In this document: positions 25,698 through 34,577 of the stretch, one piece after another
How positions within the stretch are numbered: the first letter of the stretch is position 1
Layout: the number at the start of each line of letters is the position of its first letter
Assembly (NCBI GenBank): GCA_026126305.1
Contig: JAHCJI010000015.1
Coordinates: 1-63,982 of the forward strand
DNA length: 63,982 nt
Source of the DNA: Phycisphaeraceae bacterium
GTDB taxonomy: Bacteria > Planctomycetota > Phycisphaerae > Phycisphaerales > UBA1924
Direction: 5' to 3'
Notes under the pieces: model-generated
What the model was told of the DNA's origin: nothing
The model's input: only the letters and a program-made list of their open reading frames with translations
Databases searched by the model: none
Position numbers and translations under genes: made by a program

Positions 25698-26585
25698 ATG
25701 AAGAAGTTGATTCCATGTCTCTTGGCAACCGCAGGCCTGGCCGCCGCAGCGTCCGCTCAGGACGTGGCCATCGTGGCGGCTGCCTCAGCGTCGAGCACGG
25801 GCACGCAGTTCACGGAAGTCGAACGCATCCTTGTCGAGAGTGCCCGGTTTGACAGCGTGACGGTCATCAACACAAGCGCCGTGACGCCGACGCTCGACGA
25901 GTTGCTGGCCTTCGATTCGATCATCATCTGGACCAACGTCACGCCGATCAACCCGGCCCTTTTGGGCGACACGCTGGCCGACTATGTTGATGCTGGGGGC
26001 GGTGTGGTGGTGGCGGTCTTTGCCAACAGTAGCACGACCACGGACCGCGACATCTCGGGCCGTTGGCGTGCGAACCCCGATTACGAAGTCATCGTCGCTC
26101 GCAGCGGGAACCAGTCTGGTTTGGCAACGCTTGGTACGATTCTCGAACCCGATCATCCGATCATGGCTGGCGTGACGACGTTCTCCGGAGGCACGTCGAG
26201 CTTCCGTCCTCGGGTGACCGCCCTGAACCCCGGCGCTCGCGCCATTGCAGAGTGGAGCGATGGACGCGTTCTCGTGGCCATCGGCGCGAACGAGAAGCGT
26301 GTTGACCTTGGTTTCTATCCGCCGCCCAACACCGTCTCGGCGTCATTCTGGGACATCTCGACCGACGGCGACCTCATGCTCGTGCAGGCGTTACTGTTTG
26401 CCGCAGGCGGTGGTGGATGCCGTGCCGATGTCGATGGTGACGGGCAACTGACCATCTTCGATTTCCTGGAGTTCCAGAACCTCTTTGCGATGGGCGACCT
26501 TCGCGCCGATTTCGATGGTGATGGGCAACTGACCATCTTCGACTTCCTCCAGTTCCAGAACGAATTCGCCGAGGGCTGCGACTGA
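25698..26585 (+). CDS. Secreted protein with amidotransferase-like domain and C-terminal GC-type dockerin
   Basis: 295 residues. ATG at 25698 has AAAGGGGG upstream and starts a clear signal peptide (KKLIPCLLATAGLAAAASAQD). The middle (about 25-235) looks like a flavodoxin/class I amidotransferase-like fold (SIIIWTNV, ADYVDAGGGVVVAVF, HPIMAGV, RVLVAIG) as in ThuA-like and DUF4350-like proteins. No catalytic Cys is visible, and the fold call is inference. The last 54 residues before the terminal Asp are the Cys-to-Cys dockerin. It has its own promoter and ends at a strong terminator. Confidence 0.85.
   Translation: MKKLIPCLLATAGLAAAASAQDVAIVAAASASSTGTQFTEVERILVESARFDSVTVINTSAVTPTLDELLAFDSIIIWTNVTPINPALLGDTLADYVDAGGGVVVAVFANSSTTTDRDISGRWRANPDYEVIVARSGNQSGLATLGTILEPDHPIMAGVTTFSGGTSSFRPRVTALNPGARAIAEWSDGRVLVAIGANEKRVDLGFYPPPNTVSASFWDISTDGDLMLVQALLFAAGGGGCRADVDGDGQLTIFDFLEFQNLFAMGDLRADFDGDGQLTIFDFLQFQNEFAEGCD
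26418..26579 (+). repeat. Dockerin module copy 1 (54 codons, Cys to Cys)
   Basis: Two EF-hand loops DVDGDGQLTIFD and DFDGDGQLTIFD, each followed by FLxFQNxFA, bounded by CRA and EGC. Same length as copies at 44105, 45581, 47393 and 61801. Confidence 0.9.
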
Positions 26586-26624
26586 GGCGTTCTCGACGCA
26601 CACCCATACAGTGTGACCGATGGA

Positions 26625-26656
26625 AAAGGGCCCCGCATTCGTACGCGGGGCCCTTT
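26625..26656. terminator. Bidirectional terminator between convergent genes
   Basis: Perfect 12-bp stem AAAGGGCCCCGC (26625-26636), 8-nt loop, GCGGGGCCCTTT (26645-26656), with an A-run before the stem so that both strands read into T's. It lies between the dockerin gene and the metalloprotease, which converge. Confidence 0.85.
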
Positions 26657-26687
26657 GCTATTACTTACAGGATGCTCGCGGAGTGTT

Positions 26688-29432
26688 TCAGCGCAGCTGT
26701 GTGTACTTGGCTTCCAGGGCGCGGCCGATGCGATCGCTCGCGTCCATGAGGTGGGCCTTGGTGTAGGTGTCCATCGAGCCGCTCTTCTTCATCGCGGCGT
26801 CGATCTCCTGACGCAACTCTCGCAGTTGCAGCGTGGCCACGTTCGACAAGGCTGCGCCCGATGCCCCCGGGAAGCCCCGGCTGGTCAGCGAGATCAGCCG
26901 ATCAACGTGGAGGCTCTGGAGTCCGCGACGGAGCGAGCTGATCATGGGCGTGCGCTCGGTGAAGTTGCCGACAACACCCTTGGAGAGTTCGCTCCAGGTG
27001 GCGTCCTTGATCGTGCGCATGATCTCGGCGATGGTCAGGGCGTCCTGGTCGCTGGGGATATGCACCTCGTTGTTGAAGACACGCTCGAGCGTGGTGGGGT
27101 TGAGGATCATGGTCATCGCCGAAGCCTGCACGCCGCGGATCTGATCATGGATGGGGAAGGCCGGCTCTTGGAACATCGACCCCGAGCCCCCGCCGTCCCA
27201 CCACTTGTCGATGGTCATCTTGCTGAGCAAATCGGGAGTCAGCCCATAGGCGTCGTCAAAGAAGGTGCTGTTGATCACGAAGTTCAGGGCCTTGCGCTGC
27301 TGGTCGGCGGGCACTGGGGTCAGCGGTTGCAGGTCGCCGGGGTCGCCCTTCTTGGCGCGGCTCTGGAAGGTGCCGCCCACCCAGTTGGCCATCATGCTGA
27401 CGGCCTGGATGTGCTGGCTGAGGGTGATGCTGTACCCGCGCCGGGAGCGTGCCCAGCTCTCCCCATCCTTCACGTAGCGGTCGAGGATCTGGCCACGCAG
27501 TTCGGTCACCAGACGCATCTGGTTCTCGGCATACTCGAGCGGATCGGAGGAAAGGTCGTAGCGGCGGGCCAGCGGATCGGGGCCCCAGGTGTCCTCGTCG
27601 GTGGCATAGGCCAAGCGTGGGTTGTCGACCTTCTTGAGCACGTCTTCGAGCTTGCCGAAGGTGTAGCCGTACTCGATCGCCCAGCGGTCGTAGTCACCGA
27701 TGTCGATGACCTCGAAGTTGCCCTGGATCTCGCCGGATTCCATGTTGATGTTGATGGGGTTGTAGTCCATCACCGAAGCGGAGAAGGGCTCCTTGTCCTT
27801 GACCATCTCGGAGTTGATCTCGGCCATGGAGAAGATCGCCGAGGCCCTGAAGTTGTGGCGCAGGCCCAGAGTGTGTCCCACCTCGTGCGCGGTCAGGTGC
27901 GCCAGGGCCGGTCCGACGAACCACTCGGGCACGCCGTCGAGCATGTCGGCCTTGCGTCCATCGTTGCGATCAAACAGGCCCAAGACCTCGCCGCTCAGGC
28001 GTGCGACGTCCATGTTCATGGCCTTGATGGCGGCCATGTTACACGTTCCGTTGACGCGGAAACTGGCAAGGAGACTGTCGACCGAACCGTCGGCACCGGG
28101 TTGGGCTTGCATCATGGCCGGGTGCCCGCCATAGGGCATCGGCCCTTGGGCGGCGCGCTGGGCGATGATGAAGTCTCGCCGCTCGGGCGGGGCCAGCAGC
28201 ACGCGTGGGTCCCAGTCGGGATTGGCGCTCAGCCAGGCATAGGTCTCGGGCCCGAAACCTTCCATCGCCACTTCGGGCAGCAGGTCGTTGTACTGGAACC
28301 AGTATGCCCGGATCCAGCCGTCGGTCAGCACCACGTCGGCATCGAGGATCTCGCCCGTCTCGGGGTTGACCCGGCTGGGGCCGATGGCCGTCCCGATGCC
28401 GTTGGTCAGCCAGCGGATGAAGTTGTAGCGGACGTCCTCGGGGTCCTTCTCCATATGGGCGCCGGTGGTAGAGTCCTGGTAGAGCACCTCGATGGCACCA
28501 ACAATCCCGATTTCCTCGAAGGCCTTGTTCCAGTACTCGATGCCCTCGCGCACCCAGCGCCGGTACTTCACCGGAACCTGGTGGTCGATGTAGTACACGA
28601 TGGGACGCTTGGGCGGGCTCTTGCTCAGGCTCGGGTCGGCCTTTTCCAGATGCCAGCGGTTGATGTACCGCGTCCACATCTGCGAGCCGTCCATCTCCGA
28701 GAAGTCTCGGTAGCTGGTGGTGAAGTAGCCCACGCGCTCGTCGGCCTTGCGTGGTTTGTATCCCGGGGTGCCCTTGATAAGGCTGATGCTGTAGTGGTAC
28801 GTGGCCAGTTGCCCGCTGGCGTCGGGGGCCTCGATGGCAATCTCGATGTTCTCGGGGAACGTCTTGACGGTCTTGAGGGTCGTCAGGCGTGGATTCAAGC
28901 GAGAGGCGCGGCCGCCAAAGAACGTGCCCGCGTTGCCCACGAGTAACTGGTCCAGGTCGATCACGGGCTGCCCGTTGGGGCCCCTGGCCACGATGGGGAC
29001 TTCGAGCAGCACACGATCGGTGAAGATCCGCTCGATGCCCTTCTCCACCAGCCGGTCTCCACCGGCGCGAACCTCGGTCTGGGGCTGGATGAGTGCCAGG
29101 CGATTGTCGTACTGCTTCCAGTACACGTACAGGTCGCCGCTCTGCAAGCCAGCGAAGATATCGCCCGAGCCCATCGTCATGGCAAAGAAATGCTTCTGAC
29201 GCTCGAAGCCGCGGGGCAATTCGGCGAGCAACTGCCCGTCTTTATCGCGCTTCCAGACGTTGTAGAAGCCCTTGCCATCGACGGTGGAGACGACCTGCTC
29301 GTAGCCCTCGCTGACCTGGTCGAAGGGGGGCAGTTCGCTCCCGCCTCGGCCTTGTCCCTGTGCCTGCCCCGCCAGCGCCAAGGTCATGGCGGCGATCCCC
29401 ACGATGCCAATCCTGCTCGTCCTGTTTCTCAT
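26688..29432 (-). CDS. Secreted zinc-dependent metalloprotease (DUF5117/DUF4953-type)
   Basis: 914 residues with a signal peptide (about 1-27, ending AGQAQG). ATG at 29432 has AAGGGAG upstream. The N-terminal half has the DUF5117/5118-like pattern (FYNVWKRDKDGQLLAELP, ...VDKSPPKRPIVYYIDHQVP-like). The catalytic site is HEVGHTLGLRH (516-526), a HExxHxxGxxH metzincin-type zinc site, after LVGPALAHLTA. It is followed by MDYNPINI, a Met-turn-like segment. Large proteins of this kind are exported and common in Bacteroidetes and planctomycetes; the substrate is unknown. It carries no dockerin. Confidence 0.9.
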   Translation of the reverse strand: MRNRTSRIGIVGIAAMTLALAGQAQGQGRGGSELPPFDQVSEGYEQVVSTVDGKGFYNVWKRDKDGQLLAELPRGFERQKHFFAMTMGSGDIFAGLQSGDLYVYWKQYDNRLALIQPQTEVRAGGDRLVEKGIERIFTDRVLLEVPIVARGPNGQPVIDLDQLLVGNAGTFFGGRASRLNPRLTTLKTVKTFPENIEIAIEAPDASGQLATYHYSISLIKGTPGYKPRKADERVGYFTTSYRDFSEMDGSQMWTRYINRWHLEKADPSLSKSPPKRPIVYYIDHQVPVKYRRWVREGIEYWNKAFEEIGIVGAIEVLYQDSTTGAHMEKDPEDVRYNFIRWLTNGIGTAIGPSRVNPETGEILDADVVLTDGWIRAYWFQYNDLLPEVAMEGFGPETYAWLSANPDWDPRVLLAPPERRDFIIAQRAAQGPMPYGGHPAMMQAQPGADGSVDSLLASFRVNGTCNMAAIKAMNMDVARLSGEVLGLFDRNDGRKADMLDGVPEWFVGPALAHLTAHEVGHTLGLRHNFRASAIFSMAEINSEMVKDKEPFSASVMDYNPININMESGEIQGNFEVIDIGDYDRWAIEYGYTFGKLEDVLKKVDNPRLAYATDEDTWGPDPLARRYDLSSDPLEYAENQMRLVTELRGQILDRYVKDGESWARSRRGYSITLSQHIQAVSMMANWVGGTFQSRAKKGDPGDLQPLTPVPADQQRKALNFVINSTFFDDAYGLTPDLLSKMTIDKWWDGGGSGSMFQEPAFPIHDQIRGVQASAMTMILNPTTLERVFNNEVHIPSDQDALTIAEIMRTIKDATWSELSKGVVGNFTERTPMISSLRRGLQSLHVDRLISLTSRGFPGASGAALSNVATLQLRELRQEIDAAMKKSGSMDTYTKAHLMDASDRIGRALEAKYTQLR

Positions 29433-29547
29433 GATCTGTGTACTCCCTTGTGAAGGCCCTTGCGGTGGCCGGTGCCGCGGGCAACGGCCCGTGGGTCAAT
29501 GGCCCCATCTGCGGCGCGACCAACCCATCTGGCATGGGCGAGCGCCA

Positions 29548-30771
29548 TCATCCATGATGCGTGATCCTATGGGACGCGCCACAGCGCCCCGTCTTGCTCC
29601 GTGCACATGCACATTCGAGATCCGTTGTCATTCCGATAACAACGAGAACTTGTCCCGTTTGTTCCGCTCGATCTAGATCGGCAAGTGGAACACTTGCGGT
29701 TACATCGGTTGTGTTCGCTCCTGAGTTATTGCCCCTTGGTTCGGGTTTGGGCCCGTGGGCAGGTCCGGCCCAGAGCACGAGCACAATGGTCAGGACGGCG
29801 AAAAGGCCAGCCGAGACGAGGAACCCCCGGTCCCTGGTGGCCAGTTCCGTTGGGTCGTCGTAGGCACCACGTTCCAGGAGCACAATACAACGAAGTACCG
29901 CGAACGTTGCGGGCAGCATGGTGATCCAGAGGAGGTTCATTCCAACTTGCGGGGTATCACCTATGCCCAGGCTTCGGCCGCCGGCGACCCAGAAAAACCT
30001 CGACTCATTTCCTTGGACATAGCCCGCGTAGGTGAGCAGCAAGGCGACCGCCGTGACCACGACCAGCATCCGCAAGAGTTCGTCGGTGTAGATGCCTTGG
30101 ACCGCTCGGGCGGCCGTTGCATCGTCGCCCAGTGTCCGTCGCTCGCCGAGCCGCTTCCCAAATGCCAGGAACATGGCCAGGAAGAGGGTGACATTGAGAA
30201 GCCAGGTGCTGGGCATGACGCCCACCGCCGCGCATCCGCCCAGGACACGTAGGACAAATCCCAATGCCAAGCCCATGACGTCGAGTACGGGCAGATGCTT
30301 CAACCCCATGCTGTAGGCGGTGACGTTGGCAATGTAGAGCATCAGCAGGAGGCCCAGACCAAGTGCATGGGCCGGTCCGAGGACCAAGGCAACACTGGCA
30401 GCCGAAGCGATGCTCGACACCCAGAGGGAGACCGCGAAGGCCTTGGCAGTGCCTGGGGCTATCCGACCGGAAGCGATGGGGCGTCTGCGCTTGCGGGGGT
30501 GCAGTCGGTCGGCCTGGGCATCCCGCAGATCGTTGATGACGTAGCAGCCGCTGCTGCCCAGGGCAAAGGCGGCCATGGCCAGCCCGACGGCGACGATCTC
30601 AAGGACCGAGAACGCGCCGCCAAAGAAGGGACCGATCGCCACGAAGCCGCTCTTGGCCCAGTGCTTGGGCCGGGCGAGCCTGAGCAGGGCCAGCGCGATG
30701 GGTTCACGAGTGCCAGCGGTCGAGCCGATGGCGGAATGGTCGGCTTTGGCCTGTAGGTCCGGTGGCGTCAT
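29548..30771 (-). CDS. UbiA-family prenyltransferase, decaprenyl-phosphate phosphoribosyltransferase-like
   Basis: 407 residues from the ATG at 30771. About nine membrane helices. First Asp-rich motif NDLRDAQADRLHPRKRRRP (80-98) matches the NDxxDxxxDxxHPxKxxRP form of DPPR synthases (mycobacterial Rv3806c type), not ubiquinone or heme enzymes. The second Asp-rich loop region reads YSMGLKHLPVLDVMGLALGF. The reaction would join PRPP to a polyprenyl phosphate, giving a lipid-linked pentose donor for glycans. A tail of about 50 residues past the last helix contains Cys and His and is unusual. It is divergent from the GT-C gene next door, which could use such a lipid donor (inference). Confidence 0.85.
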   Translation of the reverse strand: MTPPDLQAKADHSAIGSTAGTREPIALALLRLARPKHWAKSGFVAIGPFFGGAFSVLEIVAVGLAMAAFALGSSGCYVINDLRDAQADRLHPRKRRRPIASGRIAPGTAKAFAVSLWVSSIASAASVALVLGPAHALGLGLLLMLYIANVTAYSMGLKHLPVLDVMGLALGFVLRVLGGCAAVGVMPSTWLLNVTLFLAMFLAFGKRLGERRTLGDDATAARAVQGIYTDELLRMLVVVTAVALLLTYAGYVQGNESRFFWVAGGRSLGIGDTPQVGMNLLWITMLPATFAVLRCIVLLERGAYDDPTELATRDRGFLVSAGLFAVLTIVLVLWAGPAHGPKPEPRGNNSGANTTDVTASVPLADLDRAEQTGQVLVVIGMTTDLECACARSKTGRCGASHRITHHG

Positions 30772-30902
30772 GGTCTTTCGGTTGCGTCGTCCGGGCCCGC
30801 TTGGCCCAAGCTGGGATGCAGGATAACAATCGGGCATTGGGGCCGGTAAGTCCAGCCCATTTCGCCTTGCAATGCGTGTTCCGGGCTGGGAGAGTTCGCC
30901 GA

Positions 30903-32375
30903 GTGTGTGCCCAGAGCGATCCAGCCGGGATCGGCCGTCTTGGCCAATGCCTGCCCGTCCTGGGCTTGGTGCTGCTCTGGTGGCTGATACTGGCACCGAT
31001 AGCCGCTTGGGACGTCCGAACGGGCAGTGCCAGGGCCACGTTCGATCACAACCTGTTCCATGTCCCGACGATCCGGGCCCTGGCCGAAACCTGGCCCATC
31101 GCCAAGTTGACCGCACCCGAGCACTATGTGGCGATGACCCCGGGCTACCACTGGGTCCTCGGCGGGTTGGTCCGTCTGACGGGCATCGGCGAAGCCGGTC
31201 TTCGATTGGTGAGCCTGAGCCTGAGTGCCCTTGTGTTCATGGTTTTGGGGGCTCTGCTGGCGGCCCGTGTCGGCGGTTGGCTTGCGGCTGGGTTGATTGC
31301 CCCGCTGCTGGCATCGATGTACGTGGTGAATTCCGGCGCGTGGGTGTTGGCCGACAACGCTGGCTGGGCCTGGGTGGGTTTCCTGTCCATGGCAGCACTC
31401 TATTACAAACCGGGTTGGCGCTGGTCGTTGTTGATGGGCCTGGGACTCTTTTTTGCGGTCTGGACGCGGCAGAACCTGCTGTGGCTGGCCCTGCCGCTCT
31501 GGGCCGCGGCATGGATGTCCCGTCCGACTGAGAGCGCCAATCCGATGCGCCATGTGTCTTTGAGGCTGCGCGGGCTCGCACCCATGGCGTTGGCCACGGC
31601 ACCTGCCATCGGTGTCCTGTTGTATGTCTACAGCCTGTGGGGCGGGCTGGTGCCGTATGAGTTCCAGGGGCAGTACAAGGGCGCGAACGCGTCGAACATT
31701 GCGTTGCAATTCGTCATGCTTGCGGGCTTGGTCCCGTTCTTCCTTCCCGCGCTGATCGGTCTTGGTGAAACGGATTGGAAGCTTCGCTTGCGCAAGTGTC
31801 TTACCGGCTCTCGGGCCTGGATGGCTTTGATTGCGCTGCTGGTGATGGTTGTCAGCGTACTGACTCCAACAACACATGCGCCGACGCAAGGGCGCGCGGG
31901 CCAGGTCTGGGACATCGCCGACAGGCTGAGTCCCATCGGCACCTTTGGTCATTGCAATCCGCTGATCGTGCTTGCTGCGGGCCTGGGTGGTGCCTTGTTC
32001 GTGTTCGTGCTGGCGTGCGTCGATCCGCGTCGTCGGTGGATCCTGGCTTCGATCTTTGTTGGCTTTGGAGTGGCGCAGGGGGCCAGCAGCGAGGTATGGC
32101 AGCGTTACCACGAGCCATTCGCCCTGCTGTTTCTGGCGTTGGCGACGGTTGTCGCCCGTGCCGGCCGGTCTGGTGTGCCCGTTCTCAGGCCCAAGGGCCA
32201 GAGAGCGCCATTGCTGGCGTTGGCCCTGATGCTGGCGATGCTCACGGCTGGCGCCCTGTGGCAGCGTGAGATACGCCCGTGGCAGCGGGGGGCCAGCCCA
32301 CTCTCGGACGATCCGCGACTGCCGGCACCGCCACCGAGAACATCGTTGTTGCCGGGCATCACCGATCTGGTGTGA
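30903..32375 (+). CDS. Polytopic GT-C-type glycosyltransferase-like membrane protein
   Basis: 490 residues from the GTG at 30903, chosen for GGGAGAG 8 nt upstream. About twelve hydrophobic segments. The first extracytoplasmic loop reads FDHNLFHVPTIRALAETWP then TPGYHWVLGGLVRL. An acidic residue followed by H-P and a T-P-G-Y/H pattern is seen in lipid-linked-sugar GT-C enzymes of the Alg10/ArnT kind. The acceptor is unknown. Its 3' end overlaps the convergent EEP gene by 17 nt. Confidence 0.7.
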   Translation: MCAQSDPAGIGRLGQCLPVLGLVLLWWLILAPIAAWDVRTGSARATFDHNLFHVPTIRALAETWPIAKLTAPEHYVAMTPGYHWVLGGLVRLTGIGEAGLRLVSLSLSALVFMVLGALLAARVGGWLAAGLIAPLLASMYVVNSGAWVLADNAGWAWVGFLSMAALYYKPGWRWSLLMGLGLFFAVWTRQNLLWLALPLWAAAWMSRPTESANPMRHVSLRLRGLAPMALATAPAIGVLLYVYSLWGGLVPYEFQGQYKGANASNIALQFVMLAGLVPFFLPALIGLGETDWKLRLRKCLTGSRAWMALIALLVMVVSVLTPTTHAPTQGRAGQVWDIADRLSPIGTFGHCNPLIVLAAGLGGALFVFVLACVDPRRRWILASIFVGFGVAQGASSEVWQRYHEPFALLFLALATVVARAGRSGVPVLRPKGQRAPLLALALMLAMLTAGALWQREIRPWQRGASPLSDDPRLPAPPPRTSLLPGITDLV

Positions 32376-33543
32376 GTTCGATCTCCTGCGCCAGGTGCGT
32401 GCCCGCGCCGAGATCGTGGGTGCGGTAGGCTCGGGCACGCCAAGTGCCTGGACGAACCCAAGCCTGATCAAGGCTCAGGAATGGCGTCAGAACGGTGTCC
32501 TTTCCATGCAGTCGCATGAAACGTGGCCAGGTGTAATCCGGCCCCACGCCGACGCGGTCATGCACATCGATCATGCCCGGCAACAGGGCGCTGACTGCGG
32601 CCGATCGTCGTCCGGTGTTGAAGTCTCCCAAGGCGATATCGGGCCTTGGAAAGCCGGTGCTGACTTCGCGGCGAAGCGGGCCGGCGGCGGTGGGGTGATA
32701 TCGGACATGGGCTGAATCATCGATGGCCTGAAGCGACGGTCCGACGAAACCTGCGCGTGTGCGGTGCGGGTCGCTCGGCCAGTCGATACCCCAGATGGTG
32801 GTGGGGCCAAGGCCCGGATCAACGGTGATGTAGACCGCAGCGCCGTCGTCGATGATGCCGGGGTCTGTCGTGATCCCGCGCAGCTCGAGCGAGGTCCAGC
32901 CGCTCTGGGAGATAACCGGGCCACTGAGCACGATGAATCTGCCGCCACGGCGCAGATGGTCGGGCATTCGATCCATCGGGATGTCGTCGGCGGCCAGCAT
33001 GCGCACGATGTCGGGCCAATCCAGGCGCAGCGGCGGGTTGACGATGACGATGCACGCGGGAGATCCGCGGCGCAAAGCAAAGGGGTCGCTCGATCGGAGG
33101 AAGTCCTGGAGCGCTTCGTCGGTGGCCTCGGTGGCGTTCCAGTGGTACACACGCAGTTCGGTGTTGCCCGGTCGGGGACGCACGGCGTTGTGCCACCTCC
33201 AGTGGATGAAGATCGTGTGAAACAAGACCAGACACGCCAGGGCGAACGGGCCGAGCCTGGCCCAGAAGCGTCGGGGGCCCGCCGGCTCCAGGAAGATGGT
33301 CAGGCACGCCAGCACGATGGTGGCGAGCAGGTACGCTTCGCGAGGTGCCCAGAAAAGCCACTGGCTCCAATGATGATGGTCGGTGAAGGCTTCGGCGGCG
33401 ACCAGGGCCATAGCCACCGCCGCGAGCAGCAGCCGACCGGCCCAGGCAACCAACCACCGGATCCACCAGACTGGCGTCCGTCTGGTAGCCGCATGTTGGG
33501 CCTTCTGAGTCGCCTGGGATGGTGCCGGGGTATCGGTGGTCAT
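32359..33543 (-). CDS. Membrane protein with endonuclease/exonuclease/phosphatase (EEP) domain
   Basis: 394 residues from the ATG at 33543 (another in-frame ATG at 33567). Three N-terminal membrane helices (about 25-115) followed by an extracytoplasmic EEP-type domain: LRVYHWNA at its start, then a long divergent middle, IALGDFNTGRRSAA (the GDFN motif) and LDQAWVRPG near the end (position of the IDH/D motif). The early NxxE catalytic motif appears weakened. Possibly a phosphodiesterase acting outside the cytoplasm; activity uncertain. It is divergent from the lipoprotein gene at 33609. Confidence 0.72.
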   Translation of the reverse strand: MTTDTPAPSQATQKAQHAATRRTPVWWIRWLVAWAGRLLLAAVAMALVAAEAFTDHHHWSQWLFWAPREAYLLATIVLACLTIFLEPAGPRRFWARLGPFALACLVLFHTIFIHWRWHNAVRPRPGNTELRVYHWNATEATDEALQDFLRSSDPFALRRGSPACIVIVNPPLRLDWPDIVRMLAADDIPMDRMPDHLRRGGRFIVLSGPVISQSGWTSLELRGITTDPGIIDDGAAVYITVDPGLGPTTIWGIDWPSDPHRTRAGFVGPSLQAIDDSAHVRYHPTAAGPLRREVSTGFPRPDIALGDFNTGRRSAAVSALLPGMIDVHDRVGVGPDYTWPRFMRLHGKDTVLTPFLSLDQAWVRPGTWRARAYRTHDLGAGTHLAQEIELTPDR

Positions 33544-33608
33544 GTGGTCAACTTCGTCATGCCCCATCGGGCAAGCGAGCGCCGGGGCTCTAGTGGCCGA
33601 TAGGGTTT

Positions 33609-34577
33609 GTGGTGCGATGCTGTTCGATCATTCTGGGAATCTGGCTGGTGCTTGGTGGGTGTTCGGATGGACGGCGGCCCCAGGCGCTGCCCGCCGCGAC
33701 GACGCCCTTGGAGCCCCATGGGCCGGATGCGGCCGTGGTTTCGGCATTGGCGCAGGCTGATTTCTCGGTCAGCCCGCCGAGGCACCCTACGCTGGCATGG
33801 GCCGAACTGGCACCCTTGATCGAGGCCGCCGCTCAAGCGGAGCGATCTCGAATCGTTCCTCCCCGACCCGACCTGCCCGTGGATCCTCTGGCCCAGCGTC
33901 TGACCAGTGCCCAGGCGCGCGGTATCTCGACGATACGGGACCGGGCCCTGGTGCTACGGGCCGAAGCCGCCCGGAAGGTAGCCGCGGGTGATTTTGACAG
34001 CGCCGCCGATGCGTTGATCGCGATTGTGGAGTTGGCCCGTGGTTTGTCGGTGTGGGGCGTGCCTTCGGCATCGGAGGCCAGCGCTTCATTGATCGATCTG
34101 GTGCTCGACGCATTGGAGTTGCCCGGGTCTGCGCCGGTGCTTCGCGTGTTGTCGCCCGATGCGCGATCGCGCTTGCGCGGTTCGCTGGCATCGCTGGGGA
34201 CGCGCGACCCCGCGGGTCGGGTTCGGGCCATGATCGAATCGTCTTCGGCCCGTATCGGTGCGATGCGTTCACGGGCCATGGGCGTCGACGGACCATCGGC
34301 CGTCTTTGACGTGGCTGGTCGCTACAGGCCGGGAGCTGTCCGTGCGACACCCTTCGACATCGAACGACTCATTGGCGAGGCCGAGGCTTTCTCCGTCGCG
34401 TTGGGAGACAGTTGGGACAGGCCCATGCGTTCGGCGGTCAGCAAGCGTCTGCACGATCGGCAGCGCGAGGACGAGACCGGGCTGCTGCTCGTGCTGATGG
34501 GGCACGCGCCAGAGGCGTGCGAGGCGGATGCGGCGTTACGGGCTCGGATTGGTGAAGCAGTGAAGGCGCTCCGATGA
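33609..34577 (+). CDS. Lipoprotein of unknown function (paralogue 1 of a tandem pair)
   Basis: 322 residues from a GTG. A short signal ends in a good lipobox, WLVLGGCSDG. The rest is alpha-helical and Ala/Arg-rich with no family I recognise. The segment LSPDARSRLRGSLASLGTRDPAGRVR...RIGAMRSR aligns with the next gene (LSPERKAGLARTLADLDPEDPAGVR...RLAAIRSR). It overlaps that gene by ATGA. The two encode related exported proteins likely acting together. Confidence 0.75.
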   Translation: MVRCCSIILGIWLVLGGCSDGRRPQALPAATTPLEPHGPDAAVVSALAQADFSVSPPRHPTLAWAELAPLIEAAAQAERSRIVPPRPDLPVDPLAQRLTSAQARGISTIRDRALVLRAEAARKVAAGDFDSAADALIAIVELARGLSVWGVPSASEASASLIDLVLDALELPGSAPVLRVLSPDARSRLRGSLASLGTRDPAGRVRAMIESSSARIGAMRSRAMGVDGPSAVFDVAGRYRPGAVRATPFDIERLIGEAEAFSVALGDSWDRPMRSAVSKRLHDRQREDETGLLLVLMGHAPEACEADAALRARIGEAVKALR

